Positions 9,578 to 21,145 of a stretch of 64,000 nt of DNA are shown piece by piece. Positions within the stretch are counted from its first letter, which is position 1. Every line of letters starts with the position of its first letter. This DNA is from Cocos nucifera (taxonomy: Eukaryota > Streptophyta > Magnoliopsida > Arecales > Arecaceae): the NCBI GenBank assembly GCA_006176705.1, contig QRFJ01000367.1, positions 588,869 to 652,868 of the forward strand, read 5' to 3'. A program made the translations under genes and the position numbers. Below the pieces are notes generated by a model, which saw nothing but the letters and a program-made list of their open reading frames with translations, did no database searches and was not told the DNA's origin.

Positions 9578-11859
9578 TGAAGAAAAATCCTGATTTTTCG
9601 GGGTTAGGTTCGTTCAGATCTGATTGGATCGAGAGGCATATTTCAAAATTTTTCTCTTAGATCCTAATCAGATCTGTCATTTTTCAGATATGATTTTATG
9701 ATTTGATAATCAAAAAAATTAAATTAAATCTAATCTAAATTAATTTTGCCTTGATTTCGAGTAATCTGATTATCTGTTGATGATCATGTTGAAGCTCTGA
9801 GGTTCTGGATCTGACCATGCAAGTGCTTGGCCTCTACCGGTATCCACTCGGATTGGATCTGGAGATCTTCTCCTTCTCTTTTTTTTCTCCAAAAATCAAA
9901 TCTAGATCTGATTTGGAGGATCTTCGAAACTTCTTTCGAAGATCTGCTGTCGTTTCTGCAGCAGTGCTGCCTTCTTCCTTTTTCATCAGCCTTTTCTTGT
10001 CTGAATCGCACTAATCTGAAGGTCCAACTTTCTTGGACATGGAAAGGAGAGAGAGAATCAGAAATGTGGCATGGAGGAGGAAGAGGAACAGCCTTGAGGC
10101 GTGGCTAGGAGAGAAATCATTTTAAAGTGGGCGCAGACAGATTTTTATATAGACCCTGCTGCACCATGCAGTGCCACATCACTCCGGCCAATCACGTTGC
10201 TTCATTTAATCAGATCTAAATCTGATTGATGGGATGACATCACCTGATCTAATTAGATGAGAGACCCATAGATTCATCCTAAGGTGGCGCCTAAGATTGG
10301 TCAAAGTCTATAGGTGAGGGTCACCTAGTTTGAATCCAAGAAACAACCTGGAGTCCCATCTATATGGGACTTCAGGCATCCCTATCCATGGGTGCACGCC
10401 ATCCTAAGCATGCGCCTCCTTTTCAATTTTCAGGGAGGGGACAAGCTCCTTTCTGCTCTTCAATAAGTGCATGACACATGGACAAATGTCCAAGGGTCAA
10501 AGATCAACGTTTGACTAAAGTTAAAGGACAAGAATTAGCAGATGATGGAAAATGGCAGGTATTGTCTCAAATTTATCTCATAAATTAAGATAATCCTTTT
10601 CTGACTGGACAAGCTTCAGTCAGATCAGGTAAAGGTACCTGAGTAAGCATAAACTCATTTGATTCAGTCGAGACAACTTTTAATGATAGAACAAGGAGAA
10701 TGTTAGGCTCAATCGTGTGCTAGCATGATTTTCTTGAACCTAATTGAATCTAATTCAAAATAATTGAATTGGGTTAGTCAATTGATGATATCCAGATCCA
10801 AATTCTTGTTTGTGTGATCTAGTTAGGTTCAATTCTGTATGGTAATGTGATATGTAGTGATCTCCATCATCAACATCATCGAAACTTCTTTCGATGGATC
10901 AGAACTTTTTTGATTCAGACAACTAGAATGATCGATCATCTAAATCATTCTAATTGCTTCCAAAATTCATCAATGACACCTAACAGTATATGGTGGCAAT
11001 CTATCAAAACTGAAAATGAACCTCTTGGTGCAGCTACTTGTATGATTAAGTTCTTCTATCTTGAGCCCCGATCAGATTAGGGTTAAGGTAAACTCGTTAA
11101 ACCCTAATTTCTATCATATGATTTAATCATTCGATTCAAGTCCGATGTGAAAATCTTAATAGAAAGTTTTTCTATTATTTCACTCTCTGCCATGGCCATG
11201 GGTTTATGGACTTGATTCTCATAATCATCATAGAGCTACTCCTCATCCATCGAGGTAGATAGATTCCATCTTGGTGCAATCCAATTTCTACAATGAACAT
11301 GCTATAGCCAACATACACCTCAGAATTCTGAATGACTAAGAGATCGAGTCATGGTGTAGTCAAACTATAACACCCTCAAGGTGAACTGCTGATGCACCTT
11401 AGGTCGAAGAACCAGACACACTACTGCAGCTTCGAGTTAGTCATCGACGAGAAGGTAGACTTTCTTATAACTACTTGATGTGGTCACGCTCAGTGCCCTC
11501 GTTCTCTAATGAGTATCTATACTCTCGCTCCGATGTTTCTACACCGTAGACTCAAGACTCATCTATTACAAAGAAGCGATTGTACACTAATGTTCTAGAT
11601 CAATCATCATTCTCATGATGATCCTACGGTCAGGAGCATTTTATAAGTTAATAATGAAAATTCTTGTCTTAAATTTTCAACTCTTGAAAATAAGAATTAT
11701 CATTATTATTAACTCAAGGGAGGTATCACAGACACTAAATATACATATATGATAGAAAATAATCAATTTTATTATTTATAGTCAAAATTATAATTTTGTT
11801 CCTAAAAGTGTATTACAAGTGTCAGCCAATTCTGGCTTCTAGGGCACATATATCTAACA
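9578..11859 (-). repeat. 3' LTR of copia element P (2.3-kb LTR family)
   Basis: This 2282-bp LTR matches the solo LTR at 41023-43328 from end to end. On the plus strand it begins TGAAGAAAAATCC and ends CATATATCTAACA; in element orientation it starts TGTTAGATATATG. A TATATAAAAA box lies on the minus strand at 10141-10153. Two open frames near 9817-10108 are LTR sequence, not genes. Its right side abuts a purine-rich tract and the P coding region. Its left side cuts element O's RT. Confidence 0.92.
10141..10153 (-). promoter_or_regulatory. TATA box of P-family LTR promoter
   Basis: The minus strand reads TCTATATAAAAAT. The corresponding place in the solo LTR (41581-41589) reads TATAAATAA, so a TATA element is retained in both copies despite changes around it. 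It probably drives retrotransposon transcription; activity is unknown. Confidence 0.5.
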
Positions 11860-11870
11860 AACTTTCACTT
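11860..11870 (-). promoter_or_regulatory. Polypurine tract of element P
   Basis: The minus strand reads AAGTGAAAGTT immediately before the LTR start TGTTAG. It marks the LTR to its left as the 3' LTR of a minus-strand element. Confidence 0.75.
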
Positions 11871-13600
11871 AATCTAAAGCCAATTGGCTATAAATTTAAG
11901 TCCCATCTTCTCAAGGTGGACTTCGATTTTCTGCTGGCCCAACTACTTTGTAAGCGGATTCGCCGCATTATCTGCGGAGTTGACTTTCTTGACCTCGACG
12001 TAATCCTTCTTGAGGTAATTGCGGATGAGGTGGTATCGCTGCTTGATGTGCTTGAATTTTTGGTGAGACCTCAGCTCCTTAGCAAGGACTAGGGCGTCAT
12101 TATTGTCGCAGTACAGAGGAATGGCATCTGATGGTATTACTCCGATCTATGCGGCAAACTTCTTGTACCAGAATGCCTTCTTTGCAGCTTCTGACGCAGC
12201 GATATATTCTGCTTCCATGGTGGAATCTGCTATCACTGTCTGCTTGAAATTTTTTAAGCTGATAGCTCCATCATTGCACACAAACAGACTCCCAGATGTC
12301 GACTTTCGATCATCTACATCGGACATAAAGTCCGAGTCTATATATCCATGGACTTAGAGTTCTCCATTGCCAAAGATCAGTAACATATCCTTAGTTCTTC
12401 TTAAGTACTTAAGGATACATTTCATAGAAGTCCAGTATTTTTCACCTGGATTCGACTGATATCTGCTCGTGATACTCACGGCATGGGTTATATCAAGTCG
12501 TGTACATAACATGGCATACATGAGGCTCCCTATTGCTAAAGCATAAGGGATCTTGCTCATGCATTCTATTTCCTCAGGTGTGCTAGGGCACATCTTCTTG
12601 GAAAGATGAATGCCATGGCTGAAGGGTACTAGACCCCTCTTAGAGTTTTTCATACTAAACCTCTTTAGTACTTCCTCTATGTACATCTTCTGTGAAAGTC
12701 CTAGCATCCTATTCGGTCTATCTCTATAGACCTTAATTTTCAGAATAAAGAATGCTTCTCCTAGGTCTTTCATGAAGAATTCTTTAGATAACCATATTTT
12801 AACTATGGTCAACATGGGAATATCATTCCTAATAAGGAGGATGTCATCCACGTACAATACGAGAAAGACAACAGTGCTTCCACTGATCCTTTTGAAGACA
12901 CATAGCTCCTCCTCATTTTTGATGAAACTAAACATTTTGATCACATCATTAAAACGAGTATTTCAGTTCCGAGATGCTTGCTTAAGTCCATATATGGATC
13001 TTTGTAGCTTGCAAATCTTATGATCATCATCATTGGATGTGAAATCTAGCGGCTATTTCATATAGATATCTTTTTCAAGATATCCATTTAAGAACGCCAT
13101 TTTCATGTCCATTTATCATATTTCATAATTGAAATAGGCTGCAACAGCAAACAATATGCGGATGGATTTTAGCATAGCTACTGACGAAAAGGTATCCTGA
13201 TAGTCAATGCCTTCGCGTTGACTATAACCTTTTGCCACTAATCTAGCCTTGAATGTCTCCATATTTTCATCTGCACCAATCTTTCTCTTGTAGATTCATT
13301 TACACCCAATAGGTACTATACCTTCTGGTGGATCTACCAAGGTTTAGACTTGGTTTGAGTGCATTGAGTCAATTTCTGACTTCATTGCCTCTAATCATTT
13401 CTCGAAGTTGATATTTGATATCGCCTCATTATAGGTTTTGGGATCATCACTATGAACCCAATTATCTATAAGGAACATTTCTTCTACATCCTCTGAAATA
13501 GTACCTAAGTACCTCTCAGGAGGACGAAAATTTTTTTTCGATCTACGAGGTGGAGGTAGTGTATGGATTGACTTAACTTGATTTGGTTTCATTTGGTCCT
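11871..13600 (-). pseudogene. Copia element P: reverse transcriptase and RNase H (degenerate)
   Basis: The minus-strand frame 12354-12944 (196 residues) is the C-terminal half of a Ty1/copia reverse transcriptase. It has the YVDD catalytic motif at 12843-12854, then GSLMYAMLCTR and the conserved SRY..NP segment. It continues past a stop into RNase H (DSDFMSDVDDRKSTSG, AEYIAASEAAKKAF) down to about 11880. The RT N-terminal half at 12950-13340 and the linker at 13395-13592 are recognisable but carry stops. Frame breaks show the copy is inactive. The order is that of copia pol, with integrase upstream at the right. Confidence 0.9.
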
Positions 13601-14530
13601 TAGCTCATTGCTCTTGTGAGACTTTCTCATCGAGCTTGATCTGCTTTTCAATGTCGCTATCTTGAATAAATTATTTTTCAAGAAAGATGGCATGTCAACT
13701 CACAATCACATTGTGATCTTTTGAAATATAGAAATAATATCCTAATGACTCTTTAGGATATCCTATGAATCGAGCTCTAAAGAACCTAAAGTCTAACTTG
13801 TCCGTTTGTTGTCTTTTGATATGAGCTGGACAATCCTAAATTCTGAGAAGACTCAGACTTGGTTTCTTACCATGCCATATCTCATACGGTATGGTAAGAA
13901 CGATTTTAGAAGGAACCCTATTCAGTAAGTATATTGCAATTAACAAACAGTATCCCCAAAGAAAATTAGGGAGGTCTGTGAAGCTCATCATAGATCGGAC
14001 CATTCTAATAGGATCCGATTTCTCCATTCTAAAATTCCGTTGAGTTGAGGTATTTTTGGTGGAGTTCATTGAGAGACTATGTCATTTTTCTTGAGATAGT
14101 TCAGAAATTTTCGACTAAGGTATTCACCTCCTTGATCTGATCGAAGAATCTTAATGAATTTTTCAATTTGCTTTTCTACTTCATGTCTGAATTCTTTGAA
14201 CTTTTCAAACGCTTCAGACTTATGTCTCATAAGATACACATACCCATACCTTGATAAATCATCAATAAAGATTATGAAGTAGACTAAATTGCCTCTAGCC
14301 AGCACATCGAATGGGCCCCCACACATTAGTATGTACTAGGGCAAGAAGATTCGTGGCCCTTTCCCCATGTCCTACAAAAGGAAGCTTAGTCATTTTGCCA
14401 TGAAGATAGGATTCACAAATTGGATATGACTCAGAAGTTAACGGACTCAATAGCCCATTTTTCTCTAATTTGTTAATCTTATCTTCTGCTATGTGACCTA
14501 ATCTTATGTGCCATAGATACCTATCATTAG
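13601..14530 (-). pseudogene. Copia element P: integrase (degenerate)
   Basis: Minus-strand pieces 14066-14326 and 13836-14069 give an integrase core: FIDDLSRYGYVYLM, then ILRSDQGGEYLS (the second catalytic Asp), then NFLWGYCLLIAIYLLNRVP. Upstream, about 14350-14530, lie the HLGH-type zinc-binding segment (HIRLGHIAEDKINKLEKNGL) and HTNVWGP, which replaces the usual first-Asp context. The pieces are separated by frameshifts. Confidence 0.88.
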
Positions 14531-15155
14531 GACTATCCCTAAGATGTTTTGATTTTATGGCATTCATATTTTGCTCGAAGTTAAAAATAGATACATCAAC
14601 ATGTAACTGATAAAGATCGTTAATAAGAAAACCACTTGCAATTTTATTTCTTTCATAAAGAATGTTACAATGGCCCTTAAGAAAACTAATTACACAGCCT
14701 TCTAATGTAAGGTAAGAAACAGAAATCAAATTTCTACTTGCTGCAGGCACATAATAACAGTCTTTTAATACTAAGTCTAAACCAGATGGTAGTCGATAAG
14801 GATATGTTCCTACGGCCACGGCAGTAACTCTTGCTCCATTTTCGACGTGCAGGATTATCTCACCATCCCTCAGCCTCCTGCTATCCTCAAGATCCTGCAT
14901 GGAAGTACACAAGTGAGCACTAGAATCAGAGTCAAGCATCCAATTGGATGCAGAAGAAATCGTAAGATTAAACTCAATCACAAGCATACCTCCATAAGGA
15001 CTTGCCTTCTTCTTCTTTAGGATAGTCAGGTAAGTAGGGCAGTTTCGCTTCCAGTGGTCGTTATTATTGCAATGAAAATACTTTTTTTTGTCAGCGGCCT
15101 TCTTCTTCAGCTTTGCCTTTTTCTTCTTTCCTCCTTCCATCTTCTGCTTTTTCAC
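14531..15155 (-). pseudogene. Copia element P: gag zinc knuckle and aspartic protease region
   Basis: The frame 14295-15155 (286 residues) starts in a lysine-rich stretch. It then has a CCHC-like zinc knuckle (FHCNNNDHWKRNCPTY, first Cys altered), then the protease region with WMLDSDSSAHLC, where the expected catalytic DSG is now DSD. It runs into the integrase zinc-binding domain. The altered zinc knuckle and protease motif agree with an inactive element. Confidence 0.85.
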
Positions 15156-15610
15156 AGACTTTTCTTCTTTCTAAAAGACTTTCTCTTGGAAGAAGTCCGT
15201 TCCATAGCAAGTACTGAGCCTTTAGAACCCTTCATAGAAAGTTCAGCGGTAATCAGCATGTTCATAAGTTCGACCAAGAAATTTTGAAGTTTATGCATAT
15301 GGTAGTTCATGATGAACTATCCATATGCATCAGTCAAGGATTGCAGAATTATATCATTCTGCAGATCCAAGTCTAACCTCACTTCGAGCTTCTCAAGCTC
15401 TTCCAAGTTCTTGATCATCATTAGACAATGATCTTGGACTGACGCCCATCTTGCATCTTAGCCTTGAACAGTCATTTAGGGACTTGATACTTGGCTGCGC
15501 GACTTTATTCACTAAACATCTCCTATAGGTAAGCCAACATTTGGCGAGCATACCTCCAGAAGTCGTTTAGTGATTTGATACTTTAGTCTAAAGGTCCTCC
15601 TATTATTTTA
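15156..15610 (-). pseudogene. Copia element P: remnant of gag C-terminal half
   Basis: Minus-strand translation around 15240-15480 gives gag pieces such as MMIKNLEELEKLEVRLD, QNDIILQSLTDAYG and MHKLQNFLVELMNMLITAEL, typical of copia gag (UBN2-type). Weaker matches (MFSE, KYQVPK, LFKAKMQ) reach about 15580. The N-terminal half of gag is not seen beyond about 15.6 kb. That makes this the likeliest junction between P and the leader of O. Confidence 0.7.
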
Positions 15611-17277
15611 ACAAATTGGTAGCCTCTACCTTCAATTCGAGGAATTACACTAACTCCTTCGTGGGTACTAAAATCCTCATAGAATACAAACGGACTCGAG
15701 GAAAAGCTCTGGCCAACTCGTGTGCATCTATAGGTAGGTTCACAACTAATTATTTCTTCAAATAATTTTTAGTAATTTAATTTTATCCCAAAAGCTAATT
15801 CTATAGGCTATGGTCTCCACTAAAAAGGTCTGGTTAGATCCAACCATTAATATGATTGAGTTCAATGCATCAAATGAACGAAGATTAGGCTTGAGAAAAG
15901 CTCTGGCCAATCTGATCGCCATTAGAGAGTGCGACCTAATCATTATTTGATGGATGATAATTCCAACATTCAGATGAACACGAGGTGTAAGGGACCTCCA
16001 ATGTCCACTTAGAAAATTTGACTCATTACCATTCACTTTAATGGGAGACTATGACTCAGTTATTCTTATAACTTTATCATTTTTAAGGATCTAATAATTT
16101 AGAGAATTTAGATTACATATGATTTAGAATAGAGAAGACACGGACCTAATTTATTTCACTAACTTCACCAAGTCAAATTCTTTCACTGATTTTACTAAGT
16201 CAATTAATGAAGACTAGAATCAATTTCGATCTATGGGCACCTATAATTTAGTCTTACTGAATGAAATTAGTCAAATTGATTCTTAATGATATGGGTCAAT
16301 CCAAATCATCAAGTGATCTAATCAAATCCAAATCGATCATGTCGGTCAGGTAAGTGAGATCAGTGAAAAGAATATGCTATTAACTCGTCAAGATCGAATC
16401 AGTGTGAGTAGCTTCTAATTAAAAATTACTGATCTAGACTGCTAAACTTATCTTAGACATCAATTGATTAATTAGGTTCAATCTGATCAATCTAATAATT
16501 TCGGATTGGATCACTTAGCCATGAATTAAGTCCATCTTGATCCTTGTTAAAGACATGGACTTGTCCAACTACAACTATTGAAGTTAAATTTAGAGTATCT
16601 TTGATCTAATCTAATTCAATATTTGGTTAGATTTGATCAATTACTCTAGTTAAGTTTATTTTTTAACTAACCTTAGATTTAATTCAATTAATGGACCTAA
16701 TTCATCTAACTCTTTAACCCATAGTTTTATACATTTGTCTTAGAATATTTAATTCACAATTCTAGATCCTACTAGATAATACTCAATTTTTTTAATTAAA
16801 TTTTTGGGCTAATGGATTGAAATTTGGCATTTCAAAAATAATTTTTAAATTTTTTTAAAAAATTATTTTTTATTTTTCAAATGAATCGACTCATTTAAGA
16901 AATGGATTGGCTCATTTTTCAAATAGTAATCTATTGCTAGTTTCATAACAGAAAATAAAGCATAATAAAAATTAAACCATGAATCCTTTTAGATCTAATC
17001 TAAATTTATTCATGTTTAACTATTAAATTAAAATAATTTTAATAATAAAAGTTTTTTCATTATTTATCTTAATGAATGAGTTCATGGTGGCATCCCTACC
17101 ACCATAAGGGATCTCCATTGAATAAAAAGAGATGGCTTTTAAACCATATTTATTCCTTATGATCGGATAGTTTTGGTGGCTCATTCATCTTTGATTACTA
17201 AGTTTTCTGAATCAAAATATATCATATATGTTAATATTTAATTTTTTTAATTAACATATCAACATGTCAAGCAACTT
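15611..17277 (-). other. Copia leader / 5' untranslated region adjoining the 5' LTR of O
   Basis: This AT-rich region has no gag or pol homology and lies between the gag remnant and the primer-binding site of O. A short direct repeat (GAGAAAAGCTCTGGCCAA and close variant) occurs near 15698 and 15894. The open frame 15758-16036 has no recognisable domain. The region is probably leader sequence; whether it came from O, P or both cannot be told by eye. Confidence 0.5.
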
Positions 17278-17290
17278 GGCTTTGATACCA
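17278..17290 (-). promoter_or_regulatory. Primer-binding site of element O
   Basis: The minus strand reads TGGTATCAAAGCC, one base after the 5' LTR. It is complementary to the 3' end of initiator methionine tRNA, the normal primer for plant copia elements. Confidence 0.85.
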
Positions 17291-17291
17291 T

Positions 17292-18760
17292 TGATCAAAA
17301 TTATGCAGGATTCTAGACATGCTTTTCAAAATTTTTTCAAAATAAATATGCAGCAAAAGCAAAAATTAATCTAATATTAATTTACTGCATGCTATGATCA
17401 AATCATTAAACTCTACTTAGGATCTAGACATGCTAATATGTTATAAAAAAATAAAATGCACTCGATCAGCAAATCATATTTGCTAATCGATTTATGTTCG
17501 GAACACAATACCTGAGCGTGGGTAGTCAAACTCCATAATCCAAAATTGTAGGAAGAAGTCCTCGCATCGTGCTATAGCTGCATAATCATCTAGCCTCTAT
17601 AGTGAGTTCACATGGAGCTCCGGTCTTGACTAGCTCTATCAGAGTGTTAGCTCCTCGTTGGAACCTTCGACAGCTAATTTTCGTTGATTTGATCGATAAT
17701 CTTTTTTTTGATCTTTCGGATGCTCCAGAAAATTAGAAGATAAACTTCGAAGGATGATAAGATGGTGTTTGAAGTTTGGTGGTGATTGGGCACTTATAGT
17801 GCTCAATCTCTTCATCCGAACCCTAGGTCCTAACCCTAGGGCATTCCACACCCGAAACCCTAGAATCCCATACCCTTTGGATTTTTCTGACACTTAGAAT
17901 GTTCACTCAGATGACCTCATGCCCAACTCTTTAATTTTCTCATGAAACACTTTCACAAAATTTATCACATGCAGTTTCAAACCATTTTGAAATTACGTGA
18001 GATAAGTAAGAGAAGAAGAGAGACAAGCCTAGACTTTCTACGATTGATCCTTTCTCACCCTAGAATTTTTGCACCCCAACAAGTTTTCTCTCTCTCAAAA
18101 ACTCTCCCACGCACCTCTTAGATTCTTCGCATAAAACCATGCATGCCCAAAAAAAAACTCTTTTTAAATGGGCGTACACCGAGTGATTTGCATGTGGAGT
18201 GGATGGTTAGAAAGTTTCAACCACTCACTTGATTACACACAGAAAGCTTCTATTATTGAATTAGAAATTTAGATAGTCTGATACTAAAGTACAGTGAGTT
18301 GCTTGCAAGTCACCATGGTGATGTCAGATGTAATGGACACTTATATCCATATCCTTCGTGACCAACTCTTAACAGTAAAAAGCTCCATAATGGATCATGA
18401 TCAGTGAAATGTACTACTATAATTTATCTGTATGCCATACCAGTATCTCCATACTTTTTGGTTAAGAGAACAATCAATGCATATGTCATGCAATAACCTA
18501 CACTCGATAAATGCTATCATCCTAGGTAACAACGTATTATTTGGTTATGATCAAATTTAAAGACTAAACGATAAATCTTTCTTTGTCAAGTCTAAATAGT
18601 CTCAAGAATTTTATCATAGAAGAGTTCATTATAGGAAGATGCACAAACATGATGAAATGTAAGAATAATAATTTTATTCATTTATAATTTAAGTATTATT
18701 TTACAATCAGCTCAACCATCTATAATCTAGATGATTGATTTTAGGATACAATGCCCAACA
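17292..18760 (-). repeat. 5' LTR of copia element O
   Basis: This 1469-bp partner of 7393-8871 begins TGATCAAAATT and ends CCCAACA on the plus strand. It is followed by target duplication AGTTA at 18761-18765. The 84-codon open frame 17639-17893 is LTR sequence. Confidence 0.9.
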
Positions 18761-18765
18761 AGTTA

Positions 18766-19330
18766 GTCATGCAGAAAACATGTTGTATATGCCGGGTCAG
18801 TCTTGGACTGAGGTGCGACTTAACCTGCCTTGGGTTGGAGCATGACTCTAACTAATCTAGTGCCAAAAATCAGATTATGATTTTAATAATATGAATGGGA
18901 CATGGGCAATATGTATTTGGATTGTTCGGCCATGCAAGAAATATGGTGTGTATGTTGGGTCAGCCTTGGACTGGGGTGCAGCATGTGTTTGGCATACCAT
19001 AGGTTGGAGCATAGTTGTAATTAGTCTAATACTGAAAAGATAAACATAAAGCATGAAAAAGAAGAGCATGTAGATTAGTCGACCATATATGAAACGTGGC
19101 ATATATTTTGACCTACCATGAGCTGGAGCATGGTTGTGACTAAGTTCAGTGCTTTAGTCGAATCAAGATAATAAATTATATTTAATTGATGGATATCTAA
19201 ACTAGCTGGCACGTATGAAATATGGTATTGTGATGTCAGCTACGAGCTGAGATATGGTTGCTGGTCATTGGTGGAAACATGGTGGCCGACCATGGGCTGG
19301 AGCGTAAGCAAGTCTAATTTAGTATCGGAA
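18766..19330. repeat. Diverged tandem repeat of about four units
   Basis: Four degraded units share the order ATGCA/TGAAA.ATG, GTC.GYCTTGGACTG.GGTGC, and (GG)TTGGAGCATGG followed by a TCTAAYTTAGT.C-like tail. They lie near 18770, 18930, 19085 and 19205. The repeat is old and non-coding, probably part of a decayed LTR retrotransposon that served as target for element O. Confidence 0.5.
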
Positions 19331-19860
19331 TAATAATAATATTGGTTGGATCATAGTTGTGTTAATTAGTAAATGATAAGTAATTCTATTGAATCAATGT
19401 TGAGTAGAATTATTGATTGGTGACATGAGACTTATTAAAATTGTACATAATGATATTATTCAACTATCATATTGATGATGTATGAATCAATTTATTTTCT
19501 TATCAATTATATATATTTATTTATTAAAAGATATTTTATATTCATGCTTGTGTAATTGTAGGAAATTCTCACTGGGCTATTAAACTCACAATACTTCTTT
19601 CTTTTCTTTTTTAGATTTGTAGGATGCTTAGTTTCGGACAGATTGGACAAGTGATAGAATCTTTAGTTAGTTAAGTTTTGATACCAAATAAATTTTAAAT
19701 TTTATGAATATTATTCATTAAAGATGGATTTGTTGGTTTGATAAGTATGATCAGAATTTTATAATTTTTTCGGTGTTCTTGTGAACTTATTTATTATTTA
19801 GATCTTACATATTTTTTAGAACTTGCTTTAGAAAATATGCTGCTATTATATATCCGACTT
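19331..19860. other. Possible remnant of an old LTR (R/U5-like)
   Basis: Part of this sequence resembles flank block X (TTGGATCAT.GTT..AATTAGTAAATGAT). It contains CTCACTGGGCTATTAAACTC, a phrase reminiscent of plant gypsy LTRs near the transcript end. Boundaries and family cannot be set from one copy. Confidence 0.3.
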
Positions 19861-20908
19861 GGGTGCTAGATTCGGACATGATAATTTACTATGGATGTCA
19901 TCTTAATATTTATTTCTATAGAGTTATATTTACTTCTAACAAGTTAATATTTATTTTTGAGCACTTAGCTGTTAGTCCCTCCAAACTTTCCATTTATCCT
20001 TCTCTATTGTTGACTACTATGAGTTGCAATTCATCACCTGACTGAAGGTTGATAGATTTTTCTTGTATGTGTTGATATTTGTTTTCACAAACTTTATGTT
20101 TATTATTTTGGAGTTAGTATTTATCTAGACACCTTAGTATTTATTTATAAGAATGGGGGAGGGAGAGAGTGGTAGAGAGTGGGGAGTACATTCCTCAAAG
20201 GATGGGCGTGTGGACATCCACACATCATGGTTGTTTGGATGTTTCAAGATACGCACTGATCGAATGACGGTAGAAATGACTAGATCCAAATTTGGTTACA
20301 CTTGAACGTAGCCTAACCCTTCTGCTATTAATGAAGTTTTCAGTCATGATTTATGGATAGATGTAAGCCACAAGCTAAAACACATAAATCTTTATTTGCT
20401 ACCTCTGAATCTAGATTCCTGTTACAATGGGCCAGGCTTAAATTGATGCATTCATAATGATTGCTGCATCGGGTTAAGTTGGTAGCATGATTATTAAATT
20501 TCAGTTTTGATGAAACTCAATTTTTAACTCCATTTTGTGTAGGTGAAATCTCAACTTTTTAAGGTTTATATGGTCGGATATATTACACATCTTCTGGTGA
20601 TTATTTGGGATTAGCAAGCTAAATCGAGCAGCGAGATATCGCATTCATTATTTCTTTGAAATTTCAGCATTATTCTATAGTAATAGCCAGCTGATGGTAC
20701 ACTGTCATCATCAAAACCTGTGGATGTAGGCATTGTTTCCCACGGTTTAAAAATTCATCCAACAAAGCAGAGGAGAGAGATGAGGACCCGCGCGCCAGCG
20801 ACGAGACTCTAATATATTTAATCATGCTGTCAAAATTCACATCACATCTTCCCTTTTTACTGCTAATTATCTTATTTCTTTTACGGATCATGATTTATGC
20901 ATCATCAA
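19861..20908. other. Intergenic sequence, no gene seen
   Basis: AT-rich DNA with loosely repeated words such as GTTAATATTTATTT at 19900-20145, then more balanced sequence. The minus-strand open frame 20670-20891 shows no recognisable domain. No RNA gene or element boundary was identified. Confidence 0.5.
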
Positions 20909-21145
20909 TTATATTAGAAGAATGAATTTTTTATGATATTTAAAAAATACTACAGATGCGGTGCATGTTTTGAAGAAGTTCATCAAAAAAATGAATAATC
21001 ATATACACATGTTAAAATATAAAGAAAAAATATATATATATATATTAAAAATATTTAAATAATTTAGATAAGAATTACATAATCATTCATTTTTTGATGA
21101 ACGTTCTGAAATAAATATCGTAAAAAATCCCATTCCTTATATTAG
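20909..21145. mobile_element. MITE with long inverted repeats and 9-bp target duplication (Mutator-like)
   Basis: A 219-bp element (20918-21136) is flanked by a perfect 9-bp duplication, TTATATTAG (20909-20917 and 21137-21145). Its ends are inverted: GAATG..ATTTTTTATGATATTT at the left pairs with the right end read backwards, GGAATGGGATTTTTTACGAT. A second paired segment (GTTCATCAAAAAAATGAATAAT against its complement near 21085) makes most of the element a hairpin, with an AT-rich loop holding (TA)n. A 9-bp duplication is the signature of Mutator-like elements. There is no coding capacity. Confidence 0.88.

Larger units (their letters stand above)
7393..18760 (-). mobile_element. Ty1/copia LTR retrotransposon O (minus strand), interrupted and chimeric
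   Basis: Two LTRs of 1479 and 1469 bp bound the element (7393-8871 and 17292-18760), with target duplications AGTCA and AGTTA. In element orientation the LTR starts TGTTGG. The primer-binding site next to the 5' LTR reads TGGTATCAAAGCC, complementary to initiator-Met tRNA as in most plant copia elements. A purine-rich tract abuts the 3' LTR. Between the leader at the right and the RNase H end at the left, most of the element's own gag-pol is missing and replaced by element P. No frame is intact. Confidence 0.9.

Noticed and set aside
9817..10108. Overlapping open frames of 65-93 codons
   Set aside because: They are within the P-family LTR, and the homologous solo LTR does not keep them open.
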